DNA from: an uncultured Deferribacteres bacterium
GTDB taxonomy: Bacteria > Zhuqueibacterota > JdFR-76 > DREG01
DNA length: 58,919 nt
Direction: 5' to 3'
NCBI GenBank assembly: GCA_913009825.1
Contig: CAJVYQ010000031.1
Span: 1-58,919, forward strand
Numbering within the stretch: the first letter of the stretch is position 1; every line of letters begins with the position of its first letter. The notes beneath the pieces are model-generated. The model did no database searches, was not told where the DNA came from, and saw nothing but the letters and a program-made list of their open reading frames with translations. Position numbers and translations under genes: made by a program. Below are positions 1 to 9,077 of this stretch, one piece after another.

Positions 1-225
1 TGGAGGAGTCAAACCGAGCACCTACCTTGCGAGTGAGAAAATACGGCATCGCAACCTTATATATCAAGGGAAAATATCCACAATGGCCTAACTGCCTAAA
101 TTTGAGGATAGAATCATTAAAGTTTTTTCCACCCCACCCTGAGCTTAACAACAGAGCTCTGGGTGGGAAATAATTTGAAAGTTATCCACATTTATGAACT
201 GTAATTAATATACGAGGAGAAAACA
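1..225. other. leader region upstream of the thiolase gene
   Basis: No gene was recognised in this edge region. It holds one clear inverted repeat (listed separately) and ends with a good ribosome binding site, ACGAGGAGA, just before the thiolase ATG. It may be the tail of an upstream intergenic region cut by the window edge. Confidence 0.5.
133..167. repeat. 13-bp-arm inverted repeat
   Basis: Arms CCCACCCTGAGCT (133-145) and AGCTCTGGGTGGG (155-167) pair with a single T/T mismatch around a 9-base loop. There is no T-run after it on either strand, so it is not a standard terminator. It could be a palindromic repeat or an operator/leader hairpin about 60 bases before the thiolase start. Confidence 0.55.
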
Positions 226-1407
226 ATGATAGATGCTGTAATTGTAACTGCGGTGCGGACACCCGTGGGAAAGGCCGTAAAAGGGACGCTGAAAAATGTA
301 CGTCCCGATGACCTGGCCGCGCTTGTTATGAAAGAGGTGGTGGCCGGAACTCCCGGATTAAAACCCGTGGAGATCGATGATATTTTAGTCGGTTGTGCGT
401 TCCCGGAAGCGGAGCAGGGAATGAATGTAGCCAGAATCGCCATGTTGCGGGCCGGATTCCCCAATTCTGTACCGGCCGCTACAATCAATCGTTTCTGTTC
501 TTCCGGATTGCAGACCATCGCATTCGCAGCGGACCGGATCAGGACCGGCGGTGCGGACATAATTTTAGCCGGCGGCACGGAAAGTATGAGTTTAGTGCCG
601 ATGATCGGCAATAAATTTCGCGCCAATCCATATTTGGCGACAAACTGGCCCAAAGCTTACCTGGGCATGGGATTAACCGCAGAGCGGGTTGCCGAAATGT
701 ACAACATCAGCCGGGAAGAACAGGACGAGTTTTCACTGCAAAGCAATTTAAAAGCGGCAGAAGCAATTAAGGACGGCAAATTTAAAGATGAGACTGTCCC
801 GGTACGCGTGGAAGAAAATGTGATCGGGAAGAAAAATAAAATTGTCAGGAGAGAGGTCGTTTTAGAAGTTGATGAAGGGCCGAGGGCAGATACCTCCATG
901 GAAAAATTGGCTAAATTACGGCCGGCCTTCAAAATGAACGGAACGGTTACCGCCGGCAATACGTCGCAAATGAGTGACGGCGCGGCCATGGTTGTGGTCA
1001 TGTCGGCGCAGCGGGCCAAAGATATGGGATTGAAGCCGCTGGCCCGTTTTGTCGGCTACGGTGTCGGCGGTGTGGATCCGGAAGTGATGGGTTTGGGACC
1101 GACGGTGGCCATTCCCAAAGCGCTGAAACTGACCGGATTGCGCATGAACGATATCGACCTGGTCGAATTGAATGAAGCATTCGCCGCCCAGTCTCTGGGA
1201 GTAATTAAGGAATTGGATCTGGATATTGAGAAAATCAATGTGAACGGCGGCGCCATTGCACTGGGCCATCCGTTAGGGTGCACGGGCGCAAAGTTAACGG
1301 TTCAGATATTAAACGAAATGAAACGACGCAATTCAAAATACGGCATGGTTACCATGTGTATTGGCGGCGGCATGGGCGCTGCAGGTATTTTTGAAAATCT
1401 TTCCTGA
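226..1407 (+). CDS. fadA: thiolase, acetyl-CoA C-acyltransferase
   Basis: Thiolase family enzyme that cleaves 3-ketoacyl-CoA with CoA in beta-oxidation, or condenses acetyl-CoA in reverse. The 393-residue length is typical. The nucleophilic Cys91 sits in NRFCSSGLQ, His348 in [10 protein letters not shown] and the acid/base Cys378 in [11 protein letters not shown], so the active site is complete. The ATG follows a strong AGGAGA ribosome binding site. It is followed 119 bases later by an acyl-CoA dehydrogenase on the same strand, which supports a fatty-acid degradation role over acetoacetyl-CoA synthesis. Family is near certain; the physiological direction and the choice of FadA over AtoB are inferred from context. 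Confidence 0.93.
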   Translation: MIDAVIVTAVRTPVGKAVKGTLKNVRPDDLAALVMKEVVAGTPGLKPVEIDDILVGCAFPEAEQGMNVARIAMLRAGFPNSVPAATINRFCSSGLQTIAFAADRIRTGGADIILAGGTESMSLVPMIGNKFRANPYLATNWPKAYLGMGLTAERVAEMYNISREEQDEFSLQSNLKAAEAIKDGKFKDETVPVRVEENVIGKKNKIVRREVVLEVDEGPRADTSMEKLAKLRPAFKMNGTVTAGNTSQMSDGAAMVVVMSAQRAKDMGLKPLARFVGYGVGGVDPEVMGLGPTVAIPKALKLTGLRMNDIDLVELNEAFAAQSLGVIKELDLDIEKINVNGGAIALGHPLGCTGAKLTVQILNEMKRRNSKYGMVTMCIGGGMGAAGIFENLS

Positions 1408-1526
1408 TTTTTGCGCCTGGCCTGGCGGAGAAAAGTGAAAAAATGAAACGAACCACTTCTTTCCGCCTGCTATGCATAAGGGAACTTTATTAAAATAGAT
1501 GTGACAAAAAACAAGAGAGGTGAAAA

Positions 1527-3320
1527 ATGAGCGAAGCAAAATTAGCGGAGCAGTATATCCCCGGCGGCAGTTTTCTTTATGAACATGTGACACCGGAAGA
1601 GATGTTTACACCTGAAGATTTTACCGATGAGCATAAAATGATCGCCGAGACCACCGAAGATTTTGTGGCTAAAGAAGTCGTTACGCAGGCGGATAAAATT
1701 GAGGAGAAAATTGAAGAACTCAGCGTGAGACTTTTGCGAAAAGCCGGAGAACTTGGCTTGTTAGCCGTGGATATTCCCGAAGAATACGGCGGATTGGGAT
1801 TGGATAAAACGTCATCCATCATCGTGGCGGAAAAAATTGGTAGAGCCGGTTCCTGGGCAGTAAGCTTTGGCGCCCATACCGGCATCGGAACGCTGCCTAT
1901 CGTTTACTTTGGTACAAAGGAGCAGAAGGACAAATATTTAGCTAAAATCGGTTCGGCTGAGTTGGTTTCCTCCTATTCCTTATCGGAACCGGGTTCCGGT
2001 TCGGATGCGCTTTCTGCCCGGACAACAGCTAACCTGAACGACGACGGCAAATATTATCTGTTGAACGGCACTAAAATGTGGTTGACCAACGCCGGCTGGG
2101 CCGATGTCTATATCACATTCGCCAAAGTGGATGGCGATAAATTTACCGCATTCATCATCGATAAAGGAACGCCGGGCGTTTCATTGGGCGCCGAAGAAAA
2201 CAAATTAGGGATTCATGGCTCTTCTACGCGGGAACTTCTACTGGACAATGCAAAAATACCGGTGGAGAACGTTTTGGGTGAAATCGACAAAGGACATAAA
2301 GTGGCGTTTAATATTTTGAACATCGGCCGTTTTAAATTGGGCGCCGAAGTGTTGGGCGCCATGAAAGAGATAACTACTCAGGCTTTAAAATATGCCATGG
2401 AACGGGAGCAATTTAATCAACCGATAGTTAGTTTCGGTTTGATTAAACATAAATTGGGTGAAATGGCCATTCGTTCCTTTATTTCGGAGAGTATGGTTTA
2501 CCGCACTTCCGGCCTGATCGATTCTATCCTGGAAAGCGTAACGCCGGGGAGTCCCAATTATGAGCAGGTTACTTTGAAGGGAATCGAGGAATATGCCACG
2601 GAATGTTCCATCATCAAAGTTTATGCCAGTGAAGCGTTGGATTATGTTGTAGATGAAGGCCTGCAGATTTACGGCGGGTACGGTTATTCGGAAGATTATC
2701 CCATGGCGCGCGCCTACCGGGATTCCCGGATCAACCGAATTTTTGAAGGGACAAACGAAATTAATCGCCTGCTGATGCCGGGTATGTTGATCAAACGGGC
2801 AACGAAAGGACAATTGCCCATTCTGCAGAAAGCTCAGGCATTGTTGGATGAAGTGTTGGGCTTTTCCATGCCGGAAGAACCGGAAGATGAATTTCTGGCG
2901 GAGGAAACCAAAATCGTGGAGAACGCAAAAAAAATTGCCCTGCTGATGATTGGCGGCGGCGTGCAGAAATTTATGGCCAAAATCGGTGACCAGCAGGAAA
3001 TTCTCGGCCATATTGCCGACATCATGATGGAAGTTTATGCCATGGAGAGTGTGCTGGTTCGCGTGAAAAAAATGGCGCAGAACCGGAGCGAAGAAGCTGT
3101 TTCCGTTTATGTGGATGTGGCGCAGACCTGTATCAATGATGCGATCAACCGCGTCGCTTTTTCCGCCATGCAAATATTGCCCATCATCGAAGAGGGCGAT
3201 ACGCTGCGCACTTATGTAACCATGCTGCGCCGGTTCACAAAACATACACCGCTCAACACGGCGGCCAGGCGCAGAAATATTGTGGCGCACATGATGGAAG
3301 CGGAAAAGTATAATTTGTAA
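1527..3320 (+). CDS. fadE: acyl-CoA dehydrogenase, long form
   Basis: FAD-dependent acyl-CoA dehydrogenase that introduces the alpha,beta double bond in the first step of beta-oxidation. At 597 residues it is longer than the ~380-residue short enzymes. Residues about 30-430 form the standard dehydrogenase domain (SSYSLSEPGSGSDA flavin/substrate motif, YGGYGYSEDYPMARAYRD) with catalytic Glu407 in FEGTNEINRL. The remaining ~170 residues are an extra helical C-terminal domain like that of VLCAD-type and Bacillus FadE-type proteins, which suggests membrane association or long-chain substrates. AGAGGTG precedes the ATG. It forms a pair with the upstream thiolase. Confidence 0.93.
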   Translation: MSEAKLAEQYIPGGSFLYEHVTPEEMFTPEDFTDEHKMIAETTEDFVAKEVVTQADKIEEKIEELSVRLLRKAGELGLLAVDIPEEYGGLGLDKTSSIIVAEKIGRAGSWAVSFGAHTGIGTLPIVYFGTKEQKDKYLAKIGSAELVSSYSLSEPGSGSDALSARTTANLNDDGKYYLLNGTKMWLTNAGWADVYITFAKVDGDKFTAFIIDKGTPGVSLGAEENKLGIHGSSTRELLLDNAKIPVENVLGEIDKGHKVAFNILNIGRFKLGAEVLGAMKEITTQALKYAMEREQFNQPIVSFGLIKHKLGEMAIRSFISESMVYRTSGLIDSILESVTPGSPNYEQVTLKGIEEYATECSIIKVYASEALDYVVDEGLQIYGGYGYSEDYPMARAYRDSRINRIFEGTNEINRLLMPGMLIKRATKGQLPILQKAQALLDEVLGFSMPEEPEDEFLAEETKIVENAKKIALLMIGGGVQKFMAKIGDQQEILGHIADIMMEVYAMESVLVRVKKMAQNRSEEAVSVYVDVAQTCINDAINRVAFSAMQILPIIEEGDTLRTYVTMLRRFTKHTPLNTAARRRNIVAHMMEAEKYNL

Positions 3321-3341
3321 ACAAAAGTAGGTAAACGATGT

Positions 3342-3378
3342 AAACCTTCCAGGTTTTCAAAACCTGGAAGGTTTTTTA
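3342..3378 (+). terminator. perfect palindrome with T-run after fadE (palindrome family AACCTTCCAGG)
   Basis: A 16-bp-arm palindrome reading AACCTTCCAGGTTTT then its complement, followed by TTTTTT, 22 bases after the fadE stop. It has the form of an intrinsic terminator. The same palindrome recurs near 40108-40143 and 41654-41688, so it is also a dispersed repeat that appears to have been used as a terminator here. Confidence 0.75.
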
Positions 3379-3434
3379 GTTGAACCTAAAAGGCTTTTTT
3401 GTGGTACCCGCAAGGTTTTTTGAATGTATTATAA

Positions 3435-4010
3435 TTATCCTCTACCAAGATAAATTCCGCTGTAGGCTTCGATGTAATACCGTGTCCGATCTCCGTTTTC
3501 CCTGATATATGTAACTTCCCAGGCAGTTTTTGTTGGGTTGTTTGCCGGCCAAACCGGTTCGCCCAACAGTTTGCAGACGATGGTTTTAACCTTCGTTAAT
3601 TTGTTGCCGCCGTTCTGTTCCGCTTTTTTTACCGCGTCAGGCGAGTCGATATAATGAGGCAAAATTTCCTGCAAACTCTGCAGATTATCGATGGTAATAC
3701 TGGTGAGGTATGTTCTGGTTGCAATTACTTCGATTAAAATGCCGCGCGGAACACTGGGTGAATAATAGAAAAACCACCATTTTCCCTTTTCGCCCCGTGT
3801 CAACCGTCCCCCGGTATTCACTCCACCGCCGTCCTCCGGCGTTTCCATCCTGACCAGAACCGGATCATCCCATACTTCCAGCGCCCGGGTGCTGGCCAAC
3901 TGTTCCGCTTCTTTGGCGGTGAACCCCTTTTTAGCCGGTTCGTTGGGTGAACTGCAACTCAGGGCAAGAATTAAAATTGCTGAAAACAAAAGTTGAGAAT
4001 ATTTTTTCAT
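3435..4010 (-). CDS. hypothetical lipoprotein
   Basis: Short exported lipoprotein of unknown function. From the chosen start (CAT at 4008-4010, preceded on its strand by AAGGGT) the protein begins MKKYSQLLFSAILILALSCSS, a type II signal peptide with lipobox LALSC. The mature part of about 170 residues has no motif I recognise; it contains several Trp/Tyr residues and a predicted mixed alpha/beta character, possibly PepSY-like (it ends in YYIEAYSGIYLGRG, reminiscent of PepSY-type repeats, which is inference). An upstream in-frame start at 4058 exists but lacks a signal peptide and ribosome binding site. It stands alone between fadE and the menaquinone genes, transcribed the other way. Confidence 0.75.
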   Translation of the reverse strand: MKKYSQLLFSAILILALSCSSPNEPAKKGFTAKEAEQLASTRALEVWDDPVLVRMETPEDGGGVNTGGRLTRGEKGKWWFFYYSPSVPRGILIEVIATRTYLTSITIDNLQSLQEILPHYIDSPDAVKKAEQNGGNKLTKVKTIVCKLLGEPVWPANNPTKTAWEVTYIRENGDRTRYYIEAYSGIYLGRG

Positions 4011-4412
4011 GTTAGCAACCCTTTTTTCAAATGTAAATGATGAACAGAGAAAATGCAATTTATATTTGATTTTTGAAATCCGATTACCAGGTAACTGAAA
4101 TTAATTGGCATATTCTTAACGATTCAGATATGATCACTGAAACAGGTAAAATTTTTTTGCAAAAAACAAATCGGAAATATCCGGTTAACAATTTATAAAA
4201 AGAAAACTGAATGAGGTTCCACCTAAAACCGGGAAACGAAGTTTGAGTTCTTTTTGCCCGTTTGAAAACGGGTGCCGGTTTTCCCTCATCTCAAATTCTC
4301 TTGCAATTCTTATCTGTAAATTTTATCTTTAATGTCTTTAGAAATAGGGAAATGGGTCGCCTTGCGATAGAAAAAAGCGGAGAGAAGAATAGATAACCAC
4401 AAAAAGGTTCCG
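4011..4412. other. divergent intergenic region with nested inverted repeats
   Basis: About 400 bases between the divergent lipoprotein and menG genes, so it should hold both promoters. It contains a nested structure. AAAACCGG (4225-4232) pairs with CCGGTTTT (4276-4283) around an inner hairpin CCCGTTT (4257-4263) / AAACGGG (4266-4272). It is not followed by a T-run. It could be a leader structure of the menG transcript or simply a palindromic repeat; I do not recognise a known riboswitch. Confidence 0.4.
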
Positions 4413-5114
4413 TTGAAGTCGGAATCACCGAAGATGTTCGACCGGATTTCCGGTCGCTATGATTGTTTGAACCATTTTTTATCCGCCCGGCAGGATATTC
4501 GCTGGCGAAGAAAGGCGGCGGCGCAGTTCAAAAACCAGGCGGATCAGACGATTCTCGATTTGGCTACCGGAACCGGCGATCTGATCCTGACCGGTTTTGA
4601 ACGTAAGCCCTCTTTTGTCAAAGGCATCGGCATCGATCCTGCTGAAGGGATGCTGCGAATTGCGCAGAAGAAAATTCATGACAAACATTTATCCGCCCGG
4701 ATCCAACTCGTCCGCGGCGATGGAATCGCCATCCCGCTGGCTGCCGGCTCTGTGGACGGCGTCATGATCGCGTTTGGTATCCGCAATATCGATGATTTCA
4801 AATTGGGTTTGCAGGAAACGCTTCGGGTTCTAAACATCGGCGGGCGGTTGGTTGTTTTGGAATTTTCGCTGCCGGAAAGCAGTTTGCTGCGTAAAATGTA
4901 CTTGCTTTATTTTCGGCACATTTTAACCTGGTTGGGCGGTATTTTTTCAGGAGATAAAGAAGCCTACAAATATCTGATTGAAACAGTGGAGAATTTTTAT
5001 TACGGTGAAGAATTTTGTGAGAAAATGAAGGAAGCCGGATTCGGGAAAGTACATAGAATCCCGCTGACTCTCGGCATCGCGACCATTTATATCGGCGATA
5101 GAGGAACTGTGTAG
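4413..5114 (+). CDS. menG: demethylmenaquinone methyltransferase
   Basis: SAM-dependent C-methyltransferase of the UbiE/MenG family that methylates demethylmenaquinone, the last step of menaquinone synthesis. The 233-residue protein has the family opening MFDRISGRYDCLNHFLS, the SAM-binding ILDLATGTGDLI (glycine-rich motif I), the RGDGIAIPLAAGSVDGV segment and FGIRNIDD. The likely start is TTG at 4413, preceded by AAAAAGG; an ATG at 4434 would give a protein beginning exactly at MFDRISGR, shorter than usual for the family. It heads a men run with menF and menD on the same strand. No ubiquinone genes are visible, so menG is preferred over ubiE. Confidence 0.93.
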   Translation: MKSESPKMFDRISGRYDCLNHFLSARQDIRWRRKAAAQFKNQADQTILDLATGTGDLILTGFERKPSFVKGIGIDPAEGMLRIAQKKIHDKHLSARIQLVRGDGIAIPLAAGSVDGVMIAFGIRNIDDFKLGLQETLRVLNIGGRLVVLEFSLPESSLLRKMYLLYFRHILTWLGGIFSGDKEAYKYLIETVENFYYGEEFCEKMKEAGFGKVHRIPLTLGIATIYIGDRGTV

Positions 5115-5206
5115 TGTGAAAAAAATGAGTGCTATTATTATGCTTCCCGGAAAATGGTGTGTCCGGTGTTTCTTCGGGATTAGCAGACGTAAAAAGGGGT
5201 TCAAAA

Positions 5207-6625
5207 ATGGCTGTGACTTATAATGATCCGAAAACAGTAGAAATAAATTTTGCTGAAATTAAACAACAGGTTTCCGGATATCTGGCGAAAGTTCGGATAA
5301 AAACCAATGGTGAAAATCTACCGCAGCCAATCATGGTTCAGTTAAAATGGAAAGGTGAGGACATTCTCACCTGGCTGCAAGCTCAACGGAAATTGCCCAA
5401 AATTTACTGGCAGGGAAGAGACGATGGTCTTGAAATTGGCGGCGTTGGCGCCGCGTTAACCCTTTCGGAGAATGATCCGGAACGTGTTGGCGAAAAATAT
5501 CGGTTCATCCGGAATATTCTCGAAAATGTGCCGGGATCATCCTGCCTGCGTTTTTTTGGCGGCGCCGGTTTTAACAATAATGTACACCCCCAAAAACCAT
5601 GGCAGGATTTTCCCGGGTTTTGGTATGTTTTACCGGAGATGATGCTATGCCGGCAGCGGATGGATGTTTTTCTCGTTCTGACCCTCGTAATCGATGCGGA
5701 AAAATCGATCGATGAGCTGACTGAACAATTGTTGCGTAAAATAGAGGGGATGAATTCCGGACCGGATGATCTGCCGGCCCTACCGATTCCTTCTCTTCTA
5801 AAACGGCACGATTATCCCAATATCCATGGTTGGCAACAAAATGTGCTTAAATCTCTTTCTTTGATACACTCCGGTTCTTTGCAAAAAGTTGTCCTGGCAC
5901 GGCAAACCACATTGGATTTTTCCGTCCGGTTAGATTGGGCCGGAATATTATCGCGGCTCAAAGAGCAAAATAAAAACTGTTTTATTTTTCTGTTTCAACC
6001 GAAAGAGGGGAAAGTTTTTTTGGGCGTCACTCCGGAGCGATTGTTCAGAATTGATCATAACTTGTTGATCAGTGAAGCGGTTTCCGGCACCATACCACGC
6101 GGTGCAGATGATTTGGATGATGATCGGCTTGGCCTCGATTTACTGCACAGCGATAAGAATTTGCGCGAACATCGGTTTGTGGCCGAATCGATCAAAAAGA
6201 TGTTTGATGAACTCTGTGACAATACCGGTGCACAGCCAAATCCCAGATTACTCAAACTATCGAATGTTCAGCATCTTTATTCAAAAATTTCCGGCTATTT
6301 GAAAAAAGAGATCTCTCTGTTTGATGTCATCGCAAAAATGCACTCAACGCCGGCGGTGGGCGGCACGCCCAGGGATGCGGCTGTAGCGCTCATCGAAGAA
6401 TTGGAACCGTTCGATCGCGGCTGGTACGCGGGACAGGTGGGATTCATCTCCCGGGATACCGGAGAAATGGTTGTTGCTTTGCGGTCCATGCTGCTGGATG
6501 AAAGCCGAATCCATCTTTTCGCAGGCGCCGGCATTGTATCCGGTTCGGAACCCGATTTGGAATGGCAGGAGTTGGAGAGTAAAATATCCATTCCGCTACA
6601 AATATTTGCGGGAGAAAAAAATTGA
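5207..6625 (+). CDS. menF: isochorismate synthase
   Basis: Chorismate-binding enzyme that converts chorismate to isochorismate, the committing step of menaquinone synthesis. The C-terminal ~270 residues carry the family signature LQKVVLARQTT, FLFQPKEGKVFLGVTPERLF, HSTPAVGGTPRDAA and GWYAGQVGFI. I place the start at ATG 5207 (MAVTYND) because AAGGGG stands seven bases upstream; an in-frame GTG at 5129 would add a leader without family character. Its stop overlaps the menD start, indicating translational coupling. Salicylate synthase or anthranilate synthase component I are the alternatives, but the men context decides for MenF. Confidence 0.92.
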   Translation: MAVTYNDPKTVEINFAEIKQQVSGYLAKVRIKTNGENLPQPIMVQLKWKGEDILTWLQAQRKLPKIYWQGRDDGLEIGGVGAALTLSENDPERVGEKYRFIRNILENVPGSSCLRFFGGAGFNNNVHPQKPWQDFPGFWYVLPEMMLCRQRMDVFLVLTLVIDAEKSIDELTEQLLRKIEGMNSGPDDLPALPIPSLLKRHDYPNIHGWQQNVLKSLSLIHSGSLQKVVLARQTTLDFSVRLDWAGILSRLKEQNKNCFIFLFQPKEGKVFLGVTPERLFRIDHNLLISEAVSGTIPRGADDLDDDRLGLDLLHSDKNLREHRFVAESIKKMFDELCDNTGAQPNPRLLKLSNVQHLYSKISGYLKKEISLFDVIAKMHSTPAVGGTPRDAAVALIEELEPFDRGWYAGQVGFISRDTGEMVVALRSMLLDESRIHLFAGAGIVSGSEPDLEWQELESKISIPLQIFAGEKN

Positions 6626-8394
6626 ATTCTCCCAATATCAATTATGTCTGGGCGGAACTGATTATCGAAGAATTGCTGCGTAACGGGATCAACCGGTTTG
6701 TCATTTCTCCCGGCTCCAGAAATTCGCCATTGATTGTCGCGGTGGCGAAACATGCCAAAACCAAAAAAGTGGTGCATGTTGATGAACGGAGTGCGGCCTT
6801 TTTTGCCCTCGGTTATGCCAAAGCCAACGGAAAACCGGCGGTTCTGATAGCTACTTCCGGCACCGCGGCGGCTAATTATTTTCCGGCGGTTTGCGAAGCC
6901 GGTCAATCCGGTGTACCGATGATTCTTTTAACAGCCGACCGGCCGGTTGAGCTGCGCGATACCGGCGCATCCCAAACCATGGAACAGGTTGGCCTGTATG
7001 GGAATTATCTCCGTTGGAGTTTTGATCTGCCGGCGCCGTCAACCGAAGTTACACCCCGAATGGTTTTGACCACCGTGGATCAGGCTGTTTACCGTGCTGT
7101 TCGCTCCCCGGCCGGACCGGTGCAGATCAATTGCCAGTTTCGTGAACCGCTGGCGCCGGAAAACAGCGGTGTGGATTTTACGGAATATCTCCGTTCTGTC
7201 GCTTCCCGGCAGCAGAACGGTGCGGCTTTTACGCGATATTTACCTTCAACCGCGCAATTAGCGCCGCAAGCCTTCGCAGCGGTTTCCGGGGAAATTAAAA
7301 AATCCCGCCGGGGAATCATCGTTCTCGGGCCAATGCAGACACACGCTGCCTTAAATCATATTCTTCCCGCGCTGCAGCAACTGGGAATGCCGATTTTAAT
7401 TGATATCACTTCCGGATTACGGTTTGCCCCGGGCGCCCAAAACGCAGTTGTTCTGTATGATTATTTTTTGCGTGCAGAAAAATTTTTAAAAAAAGCGCAG
7501 CCGGATTTTATTCTGCATCTGGGCGGCATGCCCCGTTCCAAACCGTTAAATCGATTTTTGCAAAATAGCCAATCCCGCTACGTTCTGGTGAATAATCTGC
7601 CTTTTCGCCAGGATCCGTTTCACCGGGTGGGGCTCCGTTTTGAATTGTCTCCCGAACGGTTCTGTCGGATTTTGGCGCAAAATGGGGTGAATGCCGCATC
7701 GGAGCTGCTGCCTGTTTTTTTGCGGGCGGAGAACCGGGCTTCCGCCGCGCTGGATGAATGGTTCAATGCTCAAAATAAACTGTCCGAGCCCGCAATTCTC
7801 CGATCCGTTTTACATAATTTACCCGGAGAAAATAATCTCTTTTTAGCCAACAGCATGCCGGTGCGGGATGCGGATGCCTCCGGCATTTTTCTGCCGGCAG
7901 CAAACCGTATTGGCGTGAATTACGGCGTCAACGGCATAGACGGTACCATCGCTTCTGCGGTGGGATTTGCCGCCGGCAATCGGCAACCGACAACTGCCGT
8001 GCTGGGTGATCTGGCGTTTTTTCACGATCTGAATTCACTTCAGCTTGTGCGTTATTCCCCTGTTCCGGTTACCCTGATTGTGATCAACAACAACGGCGGC
8101 GGGATTTTTTCTTTTTTGCCCATCAACCGGTATGAGGATGTTTTTACAGAATATTTCGGCACACCGCAAAACCTCGATTTTAAAAATGCCGCCGGTCTGT
8201 TTGATTTGCCCTATTTTGCTCCCCGGAAAATGCAGGATTTCCGCGCTGTTTACAAATCCGCCGTTGCCTCGGGGAAAAATAGTCTGATCGAAGTTCAATC
8301 GGATCGGAATGAAAATTATGCTGTTCACCGGGAATTGTGGGAGTTGGTAACTACTCAGGTTGCCCGCGAAATACACGAAGGCACTAAAATTTGA
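6622..8394 (+). CDS. menD: SEPHCHC synthase (MenD)
   Basis: Thiamine-diphosphate enzyme that joins isochorismate and 2-oxoglutarate to give SEPHCHC. The 590-residue length is normal. Visible signatures: VISPGSRNSPLIVA and HVDERSAAFFALGYAKANGKP at the N-terminus, LTADRPVELRDTGASQTMEQ, and the ThDP/metal segment VLGDLAFFHDLNSL followed by IVINNNGGGIF. Translation starts at TTG 6622, which overlaps the menF TGA (TTGA), after GGGAG in the menF 3' end. The stop codon (8392-8394) lies inside the left end of a small inverted-repeat element (see 8390-8492), so the last codons may have been set by the insertion. Confidence 0.95.
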   Translation: MNSPNINYVWAELIIEELLRNGINRFVISPGSRNSPLIVAVAKHAKTKKVVHVDERSAAFFALGYAKANGKPAVLIATSGTAAANYFPAVCEAGQSGVPMILLTADRPVELRDTGASQTMEQVGLYGNYLRWSFDLPAPSTEVTPRMVLTTVDQAVYRAVRSPAGPVQINCQFREPLAPENSGVDFTEYLRSVASRQQNGAAFTRYLPSTAQLAPQAFAAVSGEIKKSRRGIIVLGPMQTHAALNHILPALQQLGMPILIDITSGLRFAPGAQNAVVLYDYFLRAEKFLKKAQPDFILHLGGMPRSKPLNRFLQNSQSRYVLVNNLPFRQDPFHRVGLRFELSPERFCRILAQNGVNAASELLPVFLRAENRASAALDEWFNAQNKLSEPAILRSVLHNLPGENNLFLANSMPVRDADASGIFLPAANRIGVNYGVNGIDGTIASAVGFAAGNRQPTTAVLGDLAFFHDLNSLQLVRYSPVPVTLIVINNNGGGIFSFLPINRYEDVFTEYFGTPQNLDFKNAAGLFDLPYFAPRKMQDFRAVYKSAVASGKNSLIEVQSDRNENYAVHRELWELVTTQVAREIHEGTKI

Positions 8395-8492
8395 ATTATG
8401 CGATTGTAGGTTGATTCGCTGAATCGATATTCAGATTTATGCTGAAAATTCCGACAACTGTTTTGCAATAAGAACAAGCGTAATTATTCAGG
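8390..8492. mobile_element. MITE-like element, CCTGAATTGA family, copy 1
   Basis: Degenerate copy of a ~100-130 bp family with terminal inverted repeats CCTGAATTGAGCGATT. Left end TTTGAATTATGCGATT, right end TAATTATTCAGG. The internal GATTCGCTGAATCG palindrome is shared with the copies at 9653-9769 and 32389-32506. It begins over the stop codon of menD. Confidence 0.6.
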
Positions 8493-8673
8493 ATAAAATA
8501 TGATTATATCGGAAGTTGTTTTACACCCCCCGTACCCCCCCCCCTCAAGGTGGTACGGCACTGTTGTTGACTCGAGGAAGATTCTCATACTTAACCCGGA
8601 TTATTTACAAGTTTTGCCGGAATAAACCTTAGCCTGTTCATATATCATCTGCTAAGCAGTGGTTTATATAAAA

Positions 8674-8784
8674 CCTGAATTGAGCGATTCTATATTTAAG
8701 ACAACCACCCAAAGAGTGAAATGTCATTCAGCCTGTCCGACCGCAGCGGGCAGGCTGAATAACATGAGAATCGCTCAATTCAGG
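8674..8784. mobile_element. MITE-like element, CCTGAATTGA family, copy 2
   Basis: Perfect 18-bp terminal inverted repeats CCTGAATTGAGCGATTCT (8674-8691 and complement 8767-8784), flanked by a 5-bp direct duplication TAAAA (8669-8673 and 8685+100, that is 8785-8789). The interior is a second hairpin, ATTCAGCCTG / CAGGCTGAAT, about 8725-8759. No coding capacity; a non-autonomous element is the simplest reading. Confidence 0.8.
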
Positions 8785-8805
8785 TAAAAGCAAGTTTTTA
8801 AACGA

Positions 8806-8972
8806 AGAGTTCGCAAAGAACGCAGAGAAAGAAGATTTATTTTCTCCAATATTTTCCGGTTGATAACGATCTCTTATGGTATCAAAAAGTTAAGTTTTTC
8901 TCTGCGTAACTCTGCGTTTTAATTCTTGCCCTCTTTTTTAACGCAGAGGACGCTGAGAGCGCAGAGAGATAG
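8806..8972. repeat. CGCAGAG-rich repeat cluster
   Basis: Three related segments containing AACGCAGAG / CTCTGCGTT in both orientations (about 8808-8835, 8893-8922, 8938-8970). The same kind of sequence occurs at 22480-22556. This resembles the REP-like sequences scattered in many environmental genomes. No protein is encoded. Confidence 0.65.
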
Positions 8973-8994
8973 CACAAGGGAAAAACACCTCACT

Positions 8995-9077
8995 ATTCAG
9001 CAATTTGTGATTCCTCATCCTGTTAAATGGAGTTCACTGGTCTGTGGCAGACAGGTGAGGCCAACCTGAATAGTTAC
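8995..9077. repeat. short element ending in CTGAATAGTTAC
   Basis: Left end CACTATTCAG (about 8995-9004), right end ACCTGAATAGTTAC (about 9063-9076), with an inner CTGTGGCAGACAG hairpin. It shares its termini with the 25110-25269 element and its interior (CCTCAC..CCTGTCTG) with sequence at 22328-22365. Confidence 0.5.

Noticed and set aside
2385-3290. 301-codon minus-strand open frame
   Set aside because: Antisense shadow of the acyl-CoA dehydrogenase gene, whose codon use and active-site residues are clear.
4225-4283. Riboswitch before menG
   Set aside because: The nested hairpins match no riboswitch consensus that I know; kept only as a structured spacer.
8800-9000. CRISPR-like array from the recurring CGCAGAG units
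   Set aside because: The units differ in length, orientation and spacing and no cas genes are near; they are REP-like repeats.
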